From Stropharia rugosoannulata (Eukaryota > Basidiomycota > Agaricomycetes > Agaricales > Strophariaceae): 64,000 nucleotides of DNA. A model generated the notes under the pieces. It made no database searches. It was not told where the DNA came from and saw only the letters and a list, made by a program, of their open reading frames with translations. Within the stretch, counting starts at the first letter, position 1, and every line of letters begins with the position of its first letter. The translations under genes were made by a program, and so were the position numbers. The stretch is taken from positions 2,542,001-2,606,000 of the forward strand of contig JANCIK010000002.1 in NCBI GenBank assembly GCA_028532985.1, in the 5' to 3' direction. Of this stretch, positions 23,386 through 34,711 are shown in pieces.

Positions 23386-24696
23386 ATGAACACCCTCGGC
23401 TATGTCGCCCGCCAGTTTGACGTCCTCGCATCGCCGCGCACGCCCTCCACACCCGTCGACGACGCCGACCACCGCCTCCCCCGCGTAAGCTCCTGGTCCA
23501 CGAAGTCCTTTCTCCTCACCCCCCACGTCCGCCGCACACACTCGTCCCCCGCCCTCCACACTCTCCCAACGCCCCCGCCCCCGCCCCAAGAGGCGCCCCC
23601 GCGCTCGAAACAACATCTCGAGACTGTCATCGACCAGATCTTCTTTATCCGCGTCTTCCTCGTCGTCTGGGATCGCCTGCGCTCTGCATGGGCCGCTCTG
23701 CCGTGGTCGCTCGTCCTCGCAGACCGTAAATGCAAGGCAGCAGAGGCCCCTTCGGACCTCGTTTTAGAAAACCCGGCAGACCTCCTCTCAATTGCTGCAC
23801 GCGCCCTTGCCCCACGCAGAACGACACCCACACCCCCCATATATGAGGCAGCCGAGTCGTCACAGTCGAGCGCAGCCTCCTCCAGTCTGTCGACACGGAA
23901 GACGCCCTTCCACCGGCCAAAGACACTCGTCCTCGATCTCGATGAGACCCTGATACACTCGACGTCGCGGCCAATTCCGTTGCAGTCGAGCGGGTCGGGC
24001 ATCCTTAGCCTGGGTTCACTTGGCCGCCGAAACAAGGGCGCTGGCCACATGGTCGAGGTGGTTCTCCATGGGCGCAGCACTCTCTATCACGTCTATAAGA
24101 GGCCCTTTGTAGACTTCTTCCTTCGGACGGTACGCCAGTGCCAGCATCTGCCCAACCTCCTGTCATACTTAGCATGGTTCTTTAGGTCTCTGGCTGGTAC
24201 ACCCTTGTCATTTTCACTGCATCAATGCAGGAGTATGCAGACCCTGTGATAGATTGGCTGGATGCAGGCCGCGGCATTTTGGAGCACAGATTCTTTCGAG
24301 ACGTACGTCTGGGTTTCATTCTCCCTTAATACTTGACTTAGATTTGCTCTTCAAGTCGTGTACTCAGCTCCCTAATGGCTCCTATACCAAGGATCTGTCC
24401 GTAGTAGAATCAGATCTTTCACGTGTTTGTCTGGTAGACAATTCGCCCATCAGCTATAGCGTTAATGAAGGTGCGTAATGTCGTAGCTGCGTTCATTCTC
24501 ACTGTTCTCACACCACATCTTCCATGCGATAGCGAATGGAATACCCATAGAAGGTTGGACGCACGACCCCTCAGACGAAGCTCTACTAGATCTCCTGCCT
24601 GTGCTTGACTCTCTCAGGTTTACTTCGGATGTGCGGCGCGTTTTGGGCCTACGGGCAGCGGGCGTTCATTTCACGACAACCTCGGCAGTTTCATAG
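23386..24696 (+). CDS. NEM1: NEM1-like phosphatase (FCP1/HAD family), nuclear envelope lipid regulator
   Basis: Starts [21 protein letters not shown] proline/serine-rich segment is followed by one probable membrane segment ([20 protein letters not shown]), a long linker, then the catalytic FCP1-homology domain: [18 protein letters not shown] gives the DxDxT nucleophile motif near 23930-23960, then [14 protein letters not shown], and after an intron [40 protein letters not shown] and ANGIPIEGW. It ends [12 protein letters not shown] before TAG 24694-24696. Known role: with Spo7, Nem1 dephosphorylates the phosphatidate phosphatase Pah1 at the nuclear/ER membrane, steering lipid flux between membranes and storage. 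The single membrane segment ahead of the phosphatase domain supports Nem1 rather than soluble CTD phosphatases. Confidence 0.87.
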
Positions 24697-27169
24697 CAGT
24701 GACCTGCTGCATGTTGTACACTATTTATTGATACTGCAGTGCAAGACACGCCCTTGACGACTGGCATCCTTTCGCCGGAGAATTGACGGACATACTATCG
24801 CACTCGATAATCTTATGCTCGTGAACACACCTGCATACATTCACCACACCATACCTGTATAACCTCCATTTGGATCTGGAAGGCTTTTCTGGCTTTCTCT
24901 GTTCATATTCAGCTTTCTTGGTTCTTGTTATTGCTACTTACACATAGAGCATATCCTTACCCTGGGTCTATGGACGTTGTCATTCATCATTTTCTTCGTT
25001 CCCCACCTACTCATTTACGATCATAGTCCACTGCAACCATATATCCTAGTCGATTGCTCAAGCATACAATCGTATCATACTCTGCATTTCCGATTGACCT
25101 CCCCAATGTGTGCAGTTGCCCCAGGGCTCAATCGTCCCAAAGTCCCCAATCTATCACTCCCGGCCCGCCTAATTCCCCATAACTCTTTCCTCGGGGTGTC
25201 TACTGCTTTACGCTCCCCGCTAAGTACATAGCGCATGATACGTCTAGCCATGCTCATCAATTGCAATACATTCAACTAATCATCAACCGCTCCGCGAGGC
25301 CGAGCTCCTTAAGTGCAAGTGTACCGGCAATGTCTTTGAATTAATCTAACCCTCCCCCACGAAATACCTCATTATCCATAACAAGTTCCGCCTCGCTACG
25401 CTGCGGCTTGGGGCGTACACAGTAAACAAAGTAGTATGTAAGTAATGTTGTAAAGCATTTGTAAATAGTATAATATGAAGCGTCACGGCACTGTTAGTAA
25501 CGCGCCGCGCAATCAGCGCGCATTGGGCGCGCTGGCGCGCGCGGTGCTTATAGACTCATAAAGTGCCAGCCGCCGATTGGCCGCTGATGCAAAAGTTTGG
25601 CAAAAGTACGATAGTAGTGCTACACACATAGCGTACTATATGTGATTGGTTTGGTTGGCGGTATCAGACCATTGCATTGCATTTCACCTCCTTTTGTCAC
25701 TCCATAACCAGCTCAAACCCAGGTCTGCATGCCGCGACTCCGTCAGCCAAACACCTACATACAAAAGCGTGTCATAATTATAAAGATATGGGAGATCTAA
25801 TCCACCTTGACGTTATCTATCCATCTATCTATCTCTATACAGCTATAATACTAACACGCAGTGTATACCCATTCATCTCCCCTCTCCCCCATGCCCGTCC
25901 ACACGCCCACGCCCACCAGTCGGGTGCACCCGATAGGAAGTTCTTCGCGCTTGCGTCCGAGCTCATGTGAGCATTCCGGGTCCGCGACGATCGTCGGTGG
26001 GGCATCTAAACGTCAAGACTATGAATAGTGGTGTAAATGTACATGGCAATCCAGCATCGAGCCTATAAGAACTACATATGTTCTTCCCATTCTATCTGCG
26101 TCGGACGCAATAAGTGCGGTGCGCGTTGTCCGAGTCCAAGCGAGACGAATCCATGCTACAGGAGGTTTACCTGACCGCCTCTGCATCATCACACTTCAGT
26201 GCGTGAGCGTGTATGTGCGTGCAGACATAACACCCGTGGAATGAGGACCTGATTAAGACAATTGAAGCGGGCATCGTTTGCTCCCGCGCCCGGATCTTGG
26301 GTGTGTAGAAAATGTATAGAAAAACATACTTGGTGCGTTTACGACACCCTGTATCTTCTGTCGGGAATACCGATACGCAGATTCGGGGACATAATCTGAG
26401 CGTTGCAGGATATCTATCTGTGCACGTATAGATAGACCCATGAGGCGATGAAATTGCAGTCCGGATTTATCGGGGCCGCCTCTGTGGCGTACTCTTCCTC
26501 GATTGCATGGCGAGTCGGGCTCATAATTCCGCTGGTGGCATAAAGGTTTCCGAATGCGGCGGCCAAGCTCGCGCGCGCGGGTGTGAATAGTCTTACGCGC
26601 AGACCTGTATGAGCGCCCAGGTGCGCCCCTGCAAAGACGGTGGAAACAATAAGATGCCAGTGGCATGGCATACGCCACTGTGCAAGGCTGTACTGACAGC
26701 AGGTATATATAGCTCTCGCTGAGGCGGCGCAGCCGTACAATGTACAAGCAGTTGCACCAAGGGAAGTGGCTAGAATCCTGCTGCTGGGGCTTACTGGGGC
26801 CGAAAGGAGACATACAATGAGTGCTTTAGAGTATATACAGTAACATGTGGGGCAGCTTTATTATCGCTCGCACGAGAGCCCGACAAGAAGAGAAAGGAAG
26901 CGTTAAAGAGATTAAATATAACGTCTCCAATAGACGGGGAAAACAGAGACTGTTCCAGTGGGGAGAAAGGCAGGACAAAGATGAAGGGTTGATTGTACAC
27001 GTAGGCATTGTAGTAATGGAAGTATACGTAGAGGAGTTGTGAGAGCAAATGCAGGCCGAAATAACACATGAGAGAGGGGAAAAGGAGTCGTAGTCTTACA
27101 AATAGGCAGGGGCGTAAAAGAGCATAAATGCAGAGCGTGATGTATAAGGCGGGCGCTGGCTGCACATGC
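24697..27169. other. gene-poor 2.5 kb region between NEM1 and SNF7
   Basis: No recognised gene. The two flanking genes are convergent, so no promoter is expected, yet the stretch contains a GC-rich cluster of overlapping GCGCGC palindromes (about 25500-25545) followed by ATTGG (CCAAT-type) motifs, and a TCTA microsatellite. A minus-strand open frame at 26414-26740 and an overlapping one at 26253-26813 have no recognisable domain. They could be part of a lineage-specific gene, a noncoding RNA or chance. Confidence 0.35.
25815..25840 (+). repeat. CTAT microsatellite
   Basis: Short run of imperfect CTAT/TCTA units in the noncoding region. No function inferred. Confidence 0.6.
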
Positions 27170-28343
27170 TTACATAGCGAGTTCGGCCTGTAGTTTCTTG
27201 AGCTGCTCCTCTTCGTCGTCTTCTGCAATCGCTGTCCGTGTCTCTGTGACGGGTGCGCGGACCGAGCCAGGCGGAAGGTGGACCGGGACATGATCCGCTT
27301 CGTTTAGCCTGCTGTTTAACTCGTCTTGCTGTAGCTCGTCCAGCTCGTTTGCCAGTTCGTCCTGTAAATTTATCAAGGTAGATAGAAGGGGTCATTGGTA
27401 AAGAATAATTTTCATGAATTGAATAAATTCGATAGATGCAGGAGAAATAGGAATGATGGATGCGTCATGTCAGTGCCTGTCCAAGGAGGAAAATAGATAT
27501 ACGAACCTCGTCTATGTCTATGCCAGCATTTATAGGGTTTGCAAGACTCTCTGCTATCTCATTTGCTAGTTCCCGTTGTTCGTTCATAGCATTCATGGTT
27601 GCATCCACTTTGTCGATTGTACTAAGATTGTCCGTCAGTCTAGGATTGACAAAGTAGAAAATAGAGAAATGGTCCTGAGAGCTGTACAATGGGAACAACG
27701 AAACGCCACCAGCACCGATACAGAGGTACAGCTATCATGTGGGAAAGAGAGAAAAGAACGCACAGATTGCCATGGATGACCTTCAGAGCATCGGACGCCT
27801 TCTTCATTGCAGCCATTGTTTCTGCATTGAGATTTGCCGACTCGAGGGTATTTACTTGCATTTCAAGTTGTAGCCGACTCCCCGCAAGCCTATCCAGCTC
27901 TTGTTCTGTCACCTTCTTTCGTTTCAGAGCGGCAGTTGCGGCTGGATGCAAACAACAGAGTAAACGAATACGCGTAGATTTGTGCCGTTGGCGTAATCGA
28001 ATAGGCGGGAGAGTGGAGAGTGAAGATATAGAAGTAGCAATAAGTCAGCAAGACAATTCTCGTAGTTAGCCACCCATCCGCAGCCTGTCGTTAGCGAGAA
28101 GACGGAACCGGAGTGCAGATTGGGAAGGGCCTGTGGCTGGAAGCAAGGTTGAAACTCACCAGCCTTATTTGACACGGCGTTGGCCCTGGCCTTCTTCATC
28201 TCCTCCTCGATTTTCTTCTGAAGATACTCCTCCTTCTTCTCGATCATCTGAAGCTGCTGCCGCAGGCCGACGATAGCGTCGCGCGCCGCCTGCTTGGGAT
28301 CCTTTCGACCAGCGCCAAAGTAGCTCATGAATCCGGCCATCAT
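27170..28343 (-). CDS. SNF7: SNF7 / VPS32, ESCRT-III subunit
   Basis: Starts MMAGFMSYFGAGRKDPKQAA at 28343. The basic first helix and IVGLRQQLQMIEKKEEYLQK coiled coil are followed, after an intron (AAGGCTG|GTGAGT...CATCCAG), by AATAALKRKKVTEQELDRLA and the long helix with LQLEMQVNTLESANLNAETM and AAMKKASDALKVIHGNL. Later exons carry STIDKVDATMNAMNEQRELA, DELANELDELQQDELNSRL and an acidic tail ending in LKKLQAELAM with TAA at 27170-27172. The C-terminal Leu-rich segment is an MIM-type Vps4-binding motif. Known role: polymerises on endosomes to drive cargo sorting into multivesicular bodies, and in fungi also takes part in the Rim101/PacC pH pathway. Length and order match the family; five or so exons. 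Confidence 0.93.
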
Positions 28344-29051
28344 GGGTGTCTGCAGGTGTGTAGTTGACGGCGAGGAGGGGACTGTGGGAGCAGGGAAGGT
28401 GATGTCTGGATGGCGAGGCTGGAGAAAGCTGTGGAAGTCACGAAGGTGCAGCAGCCGACTTTGACGATGGGGCCCGATAAGGAAATAAACGTGACCTGGC
28501 ATCATACCGACTAGCATCTGCAGAGCTTGCCAGGGGCTCTGGAAGCTGCGGCGCGCCGCGGATGTCATCTTGTCTCTCGCTGTGGCGCGATAAACTGGTG
28601 CCCTCCGAGTAACTATCTCCGCATCGCGCTGCAGCTCGCGCGACGAGCGCCGGTGCACACGCAGGTCGGCTGGGTAAATGTCGGACGCCAGGGCTGGTGT
28701 CGCTTAATAGGGTGGTGTCCGGCGTTAGACTAGACTGGAAAATAAGAGACAAGCGGGGTAACAGGGTGACCCACAGAAATAGGCGCCCAATTAGAGAGAT
28801 TTGAATGGGGCTGGGCTGGCTTGGGGGACGAGGAAGGGTGGTAATAATCAAATGGGATTGCCATATGCGCCTGCGCTCGGAAGCCGGAACGGAAGAAATG
28901 TGTTGAGGGAATATGAATAGAGTGTATTTTACCCATGGCCACGCCTTCCTTTCTTCCTCCTTTTGCTGTTCTCCAGTTTCCCATGGCAGGCGTTTAAAAT
29001 CAGCGCCTTTCCGTCCACAGGCACTACGTCAGTGGCCTCTCCTCCTCCAGC
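28344..29051. other. divergent promoter region, SNF7 / S9-like gene
   Basis: About 710 bp between divergent starts. Several overlapping open frames exist but none shows a recognisable domain or conserved motif. Likely both promoters and 5' UTRs. Confidence 0.4.
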
Positions 29052-31523
29052 ATGGCTTTCGATTCCCCCAGACGCCGCCCCTGCGGTACTTGGCCCAGCC
29101 CCATTACTGCCCAGGCTGTCACAGAACCGGTATGCCTCGTCTGCACACCTAGTCTCTAGTCTCTTGCTGATCGTCCACCAGGTCACTACTGTTGACGACG
29201 TTATCGTCGACCCGGTCACCCGCCGGTACTACCACACAGAAATCAGGCCACTCTTCAACTCCAGACACGTCCTCGTCGACTCGGAGAGAGGCGAGGATAT
29301 CGTCGACGAGCATTTCGACGTCAAGTGAGTGTTCCTATTTTTTGCCCCGCGATTCGCATTCCTAATTTTGGATTCCTTCATCGTTTACGCGTCCAGGACT
29401 GTCATAAATAACTACGGCACACAAGCAGCCGCTTCCATCCGCGATAATGTGCTCTACTTCAACAATGCCAACGATCATCGTGTATACCGGCAGTCCCTGC
29501 CGAGCATGAGGGCAATTCCCATTACTCCCGGTACCCTCTTCCAGCATTCGCTTTTGGCTTGACATTCTAACGACATTGATCCAGCCAGTGTGCCCTTTCG
29601 GTTTGCCTTTTTTGTGAGACATCCTGTCCAGACCAATATAATATTTACCGTCAAGGAAGACCGCACCAATCCTTCCGCGGTGGGTATCGTAACTACACTT
29701 GCGTATATCGACGCTCGCAAGGCTCAAGTCCATGAGCTCGTATCGGGCAGCGACTTTTACCTTAGTCCCTCTGTGAATGCTGCCGGAACAAAGCTCGCAT
29801 GGCTCGAATGGAATCACCCCCATATGCAGTGGACAGGGGCTCAGCTCTACATTGCCGACATTGTAATCCACGGAAATGATGCTGTCTACCTCACCAATCG
29901 TCAGCTCATAGCTGGCGATCCCGGGCAGAATGCCGTTTCTCAATTCACTTGGTGTCCGCCAGACTACAACTCTAATATTTTCTTTGCCTGGGACAAAACT
30001 TCTTTTTGTGAGCCCTGGCTCTACCTCCCTGATGGACACGGTACTCAGCGGCTGAAAAATATCTTCTCCCAACCAAACTCTTTGCAATGTGATTTTGCTG
30101 ACCCTTCTTGGTTTCCGGACGAGTGCTCCTTTGTTTTCATGGACGACAGGAACCTGATGCTATGGGTAACTACAAAGGAAGGCCGAAGTCACCTCAATTT
30201 CTTGAAGTTGTACCCAGGGGAGTCCCCCACAGGAGAGCTCCAGCCCATCCTTCCGGACCCCTACGTTGAAATTAAGCGCGTACGACGAATTGATGAAAAC
30301 ACCGTCGTATTCATCGGAACAGAGGCGAAACGATCGGCGAGTGTGATTCGAATGACAATCGACCGTGCATGGGCTTTTCCTGCTCCTACTTTCCACAACA
30401 TGTTCTCCCCTCCTGAAACTCCAGTAGAATCAGGAATGATTCCTATCCCTCAGTCGTACAAAATACCCAAGCGCAATGGACACTTCACCTATGCCCACTT
30501 CTATCCCCCTACTAATTCGACATTTGCACCCCCAGAGAACGAGAAACCACCTTGCATACTCTCATTACATTCAGGCCCGACTATCCGATCCCAAGTAGGG
30601 TTTCAACTCACTCGCACCTATTTTACCTCTCGTGGCTTTGCCTGGTGAGTCGAAACCTTACTTGTCGTCGGCTGAACGACTTGACTATTCTGGACCTAGG
30701 CTCGACGTAGATTTTTGTGGGTCTACCGGTTATGGGAAAGAGTATAGGTCCGCCGAACAATAACCGTCCTATCTTAATCTTCGGCACTATTCTGAAATAT
30801 CTATCTACAGGAGCCGACTTGATGGGCAGTATGGCGTATTGGACATCGAGGACGTCCTCGCGGCTAGCGAATACCTCGCGTTCGCCGGTCACTTTGACCG
30901 CTCGCGCGTCGGTCTTCGCGCATGCGGGTCTGGTAAGCAGCCAAGCAGGCTACCACCTCATGTGTTTGTTTGTTTCTTGATCCACATCTTGTATCTGTTC
31001 TAGGGTGCTTTCCGGTCCTGCAAATACTTACCAAATATCCGGAGAGCTACGTCGGAGCCGCGACGCACGAAATGGTAGTGGATCCTACGGCTGCAGCGCG
31101 GGAAAATATCGACAAGGTATTTGACTATCTTTCCGCTTTTGGTGTCGATTAGTGTTATTAATTGCTCGTGTGTGTGATCTAGCTAACCAGGTACTATCTC
31201 TCCTCACTCATGGGCGGTCGACCGGAGGAGATTCCCGCTGTCTACGAACATAGGAACCCCGTTCTGCACGCGGATAAAATAGTACGACCGCTCTTGGTGG
31301 GTGTCTAATCGCTCTTTTTCAAGATGTTATCTGAATAGAATTCTAGGTGACGCATTGGCAGACTGGGGGACAGTCTCCACAAGCTAAGCAGATTGTCGAG
31401 ACCCTGTTAGAGAACAACAGAACGGTCACATACGAATTTTTCCCGCGTTCGATAAAGGAAGAGGTGATGCACGCGAGATCTTTAGAGCTCGAGTTGGCAT
31501 TCTTCCAGCGAATTCTGACTTGA
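29052..31523 (+). CDS. S9-family (prolyl oligopeptidase-like) protein, probably catalytically inactive
   Basis: Starts MAFDSPRRRPCGTWPSPITA, the usual N-terminus of a fungal S9 peptidase group, then VDDVIVDPVTRRYYHTE and a beta-propeller region (repeats such as YLSPSVNAAGTKLAWLEWNH and QFTWCPPDYNSNIFF). The alpha/beta-hydrolase domain begins with PPCILSLHSGPTIRSQVGF and includes LDVDFCGSTGYGKEY and QYGVLDIEDVLAASEYLAFA. The nucleophile elbow reads ACGSGGCFPVLQ (Ser codon 30929-30931) where active relatives have GGSAGGY. The segment that should carry Asp (QGxxDxxVPP) reads THWQTGGQSPQAKQ, and the one that should carry His (EGHGF) reads FPRSIKEE before ARSLELELAFFQRIL. The fold is intact and all exons splice in frame to TGA 31521-31523. 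I infer a pseudo-enzyme; related active enzymes are acylaminoacyl- or dipeptidyl-peptidases. Confidence 0.78.
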
Positions 31524-33085
31524 AGACATATATTCTATGAATGTAAATACTTAATACCACCGACATTAGCAGATAGAGACATTTCCATTACGTTTAAATA
31601 GGAGGGATTTATTTTATGGATATTCGCTAATTTCAATGTGACTGGACGTGCGAGGATTTCTTCTCGCAGGCGTGGTCGTTCTTAACGAGTATGCGAGAAA
31701 TCACAAATCGCACGAGTCAGGAGGCAGTGTCATGGGCATTTTTATACTCATGTAGGGGCTATATCAGTTACTTCGCTCCTGCAGAGATTTCAAGCGGTGA
31801 TACGGTATGTCGCAGATCTCTACAATCTATTCTAGTTGTATCGGTTATTTGAGGGTACTATCCATTTTAAATAAACCTACTTTCAATACTCTCATGCCGC
31901 AAATAGGAGGACGCCCATTTGGCGTGGAGCAGCAAGACGGCTGGGACCTGACTTTTCTTAGAACTGAGACTGGGGAACCGGTGGATATCGGCCATAGCTA
32001 ATCGTATCCACGCCCACGATTTGCAAGGTTTCGCCGAAGCGGGCGGGGATGCCACTGTAGGCCAAAGTAAGCAAATAGGCTTAATCTGAGAGTCACAGAC
32101 TAGTAAGCTTATATACCTTCTGATTTTTATAAGCGCTGTACTCAAGTAGATTTTTTCATAGTGGACGTCCAGGGATGGTAGCAATACCGTGCTCATGTAG
32201 GCTGTGGGCGCCTAAGTAGCCGAGATGCCGAAGACTACCACTGGTGGTACTCCCGCGGCATTGCCAGACCAACACTGATTTCCCCAAAATTCACAGCTTG
32301 CTATTAGAGTGAAATATATTAAAGCAGCGCCCCGTGATCTATGCAGGCCATAATGAGGGTATCATATCGCGAGAGATAGCATTTCGGTCGACATTATCCT
32401 CCACGCAAAAGCGGTATTGAGCGACCTTCAGTAAGGCTACTACTAAAGTTATGTTAGGTGTAGGTAGTAATCAAGCTTCTTTTGTGTCCGACCGCTATTA
32501 TATAGTAGTCTAGCCCTCACTCATACAACACACATGTTTCTCACCAATACAGCTGACGGCTAATCTGCACCCAACCCCCTATACCAACTATAAATACATT
32601 GGCCCTAGGAAAGCTTTACAAAGTCAAAATTCTACACTAAAGCTTAAGCGCTTAAGTTCCGATTTAAACGTACTTCAGATCATTCTAAACATATCATATC
32701 GACGAATGGTACGAGCTTGCAATATTAACAAAATGTATTTTAGTCCAAGCAAAATACGCTCTTCAATTTACAGAGCATATATACGTTTTGGTGCAATAAG
32801 CGTTAGTGGTCTATGGTGCTACAGGGCCAGCTCTGTAATTAATCTGTAGTACGGAAATGCTTTTCAGACCTAAAGCCCGGGGCTCGCCACCAAGAAAGGG
32901 ATTTGCCTCCAATACTAGGCGTCTAGATCATAATTTATATGCGTGGTCCTAATGTAATTCTCGTCGTCAATCCGGGGGTTACTCCAGTACGGATTTCTTC
33001 CCGGTCCCAGCATGGCACTTGTAGATAAAATATATGTCAGTAGTGTCCGTGTTGGTGGGGTAAGTAGCATCATGATTATTGGCTT
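31524..33085. other. gene-poor 1.6 kb region between S9-like and LAG1 genes
   Basis: Convergent flanking genes. The region is AT-rich with no recognised gene. A minus-strand open frame at 31867-32196 overlaps a short plus-strand one. Neither shows a domain I know; a decayed gene or mobile element is possible. The part from about 32200 to 33050 has no open frame and resembles old noncoding or repeat-derived sequence. Confidence 0.35.
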
Positions 33086-34510
33086 TTAGTCGTCTTTCTT
33101 GGTATCGCTGGTAATGGTGAATGAGTATTACACGCTATGCAATATAGGGGCACTTACCCTCCCTCATCGTCGCTGCGGACGTCAGAGGCACCTCTACCAG
33201 TGGCAATCTGGTAAGCCACGCGGGCAATCATGCCGAACCATATTACTTGAAGGGCCTGTCCAAGGAACGCACGTTCGTAAAAATGTTGAGGTTGAAATAT
33301 AACCGACATAAATACCTGAAGGAACAATAGCATGATCCAGAATCCGCGGTAAATCGATTCAGTGACATAGTAGCCTCCTTCCCAGTCCCACTTGAATTCA
33401 ATGTACTTTGGGCCCTCAAAGATGGTTGACCAGATGACGATAACGGAGAGTATATGGCGCGTAATGAACCACGAGAGCATGAATATCCCGAAAACGCAGT
33501 CACAGAAGACCTGCCTGATGTCCAAGTAAAGCATCATTTTGCCCAACTGGGATAAGGTTGGACACGTCAGATCATGTCACGACGTTGATGGATCCAGACT
33601 CACAGGTAAGAAAATGTCGCAACAGTCCATAAGAACCATGATAACCGAGCCTACACGGGTGAAGTGGCTGAGATAGCTGGTTAACATGAGAATGACGGTG
33701 ACGATATGGTGGGCCATCATCTGGAAATGATCCTTCCGGCGCGCCTCAGCGTTGAGGATAAGGATTTGGTGGAGGTAGAAAGCAGATTGGGTGAGGTAGT
33801 AAACTTTAACAGTGCCAGCAATGGGTATATGAGGATAGTCGATCCATAGGTCGACGGGGTGCAGTACACGTGTAGGCAAATTGTAGTGGACATACTGTGG
33901 AGTTTGAGCAACAAGCATCAAAGTTATAAGGACAAGAAGCACGTACCAGACCAAAAGACCACTGAACAGTGTAGTACACAACCGACCAGCCTTGTTCGGC
34001 AAAGCGCATGACCTTACGATTTAATTGACGCAACTCTTTCGTAGTAGGACCGGATGCGGCAACTATGCTGGCATGGCCATTCGCGGACCCATTGGCTTTG
34101 CCGTTCATTGAGCCATTGGCTTTGCCGTTCGTTGAGCCATTGGCTTTGCCGTTCATTGAGCCATTGGCTTTGCCATTGGTCGAGCCATTGCCGTTGCCAT
34201 TAGCGGTGACATGTCCGTTTCCGTTTGCAGTTCCGTTAATAGCACTGGCTGCTTTAGTGCGCTGCTGTATTTTCCAGGACAGTTCGCGGTGTAGTACCCA
34301 ACGCGCAAAGGGCTCAAAAAATCCAAGGCGCAACGCGTCACGGAGAATGGCCATAATAGCGATGCAAGTTATTACGAAACATATGTCGAGGGGTCCGACA
34401 TTGTAGTATGCTGAATTATGGAACGAGTCTGTGCGTTCTGGTCTGTCTGTCGGGTATTGTAGTGAGTAGAAGGGGACAAGATATGAGGACCAGTCGTTAA
34501 TTTTGTTCAT
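33086..34510 (-). CDS. LAG1: ceramide synthase (LAG1/TLC domain)
   Basis: Begins MNKINDWSSYLVPFYSLQYP (ATG 34510) with GPLDICFVITCIAIMAILRD as first membrane helix, then FARWVLHRELSWKIQQR, a repetitive hydrophilic insert (NGKANGSM units), and the TLC domain: MRFAEQGWSVVYYTVQWSFG, YLTQSAFYLHQILILNAEAR, KDHFQMMAHHIVTVILMLTS (catalytic HH), DCCDIFLPLGKMMLYL (conserved D-x2-D) and later helices. The frame is open to a TAA at 33154, but a GTAAGT donor there and an acceptor at CCAG give a better end, GGDTKKDD with TAA at 33086-33088. Known role: N-acylates sphingoid bases with very long chain fatty acids in the ER. An in-frame ATG at 34705 would put the start 6 bp from the divergent RRM gene and is less likely. 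Confidence 0.9.
34091..34213 (-). repeat. 24-bp coding tandem repeat inside LAG1
   Basis: Four near-perfect 24-bp units begin at 34091, 34115, 34139 and 34163, followed by a degraded tail. On the minus strand each encodes eight residues of the form NGKANGSM or NGKANGST. Differences between units are single bases (for example CATT versus CGTT). The repeat lies in the hydrophilic loop before the TLC domain. Confidence 0.9.
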
Positions 34511-34711
34511 TCTTTTCGTGTCGATGAGGAGGAAAAACGAGTGAATGATAGGGGTGGAGGAAAGGCCGGCTTGCGACGACGTGGCGGAAGGTAAGTCGCG
34601 TTGGGATGAGGGGAAGGGCTGGGGTCCATCTACTTCTACTTCCAGCGCATCCCCGTGGGAACTTGATCCTTTTGCTCGGCCGTCGCATTCGCGCCTGCAC
34701 CGCATTCCCCC
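34511..34711. promoter_or_regulatory. short bidirectional promoter, LAG1 / RRM gene
   Basis: Only 200 bp separate the chosen LAG1 start from the ATG of the divergent RRM gene. The LAG1 frame stays open across it. This stretch must hold both promoters and 5' UTRs, or part of it is LAG1 coding sequence. Confidence 0.45.

Noticed and set aside
23400..24080. Long minus-strand open frames opposite NEM1
   Set aside because: They are shadows in GC-rich coding sequence. The plus strand has clear FCP1/HAD motifs, while the minus frames have none.
26253..26813. 186-residue minus-strand frame as a protein-coding gene
   Set aside because: Composition is unlike a folded protein and no motif is recognised. 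It is kept only as part of the gap description.
32440..33050. Possible solo LTR beginning TGTTAG
   Set aside because: No matching CA terminus, inverted ends or target-site duplication could be identified by eye.
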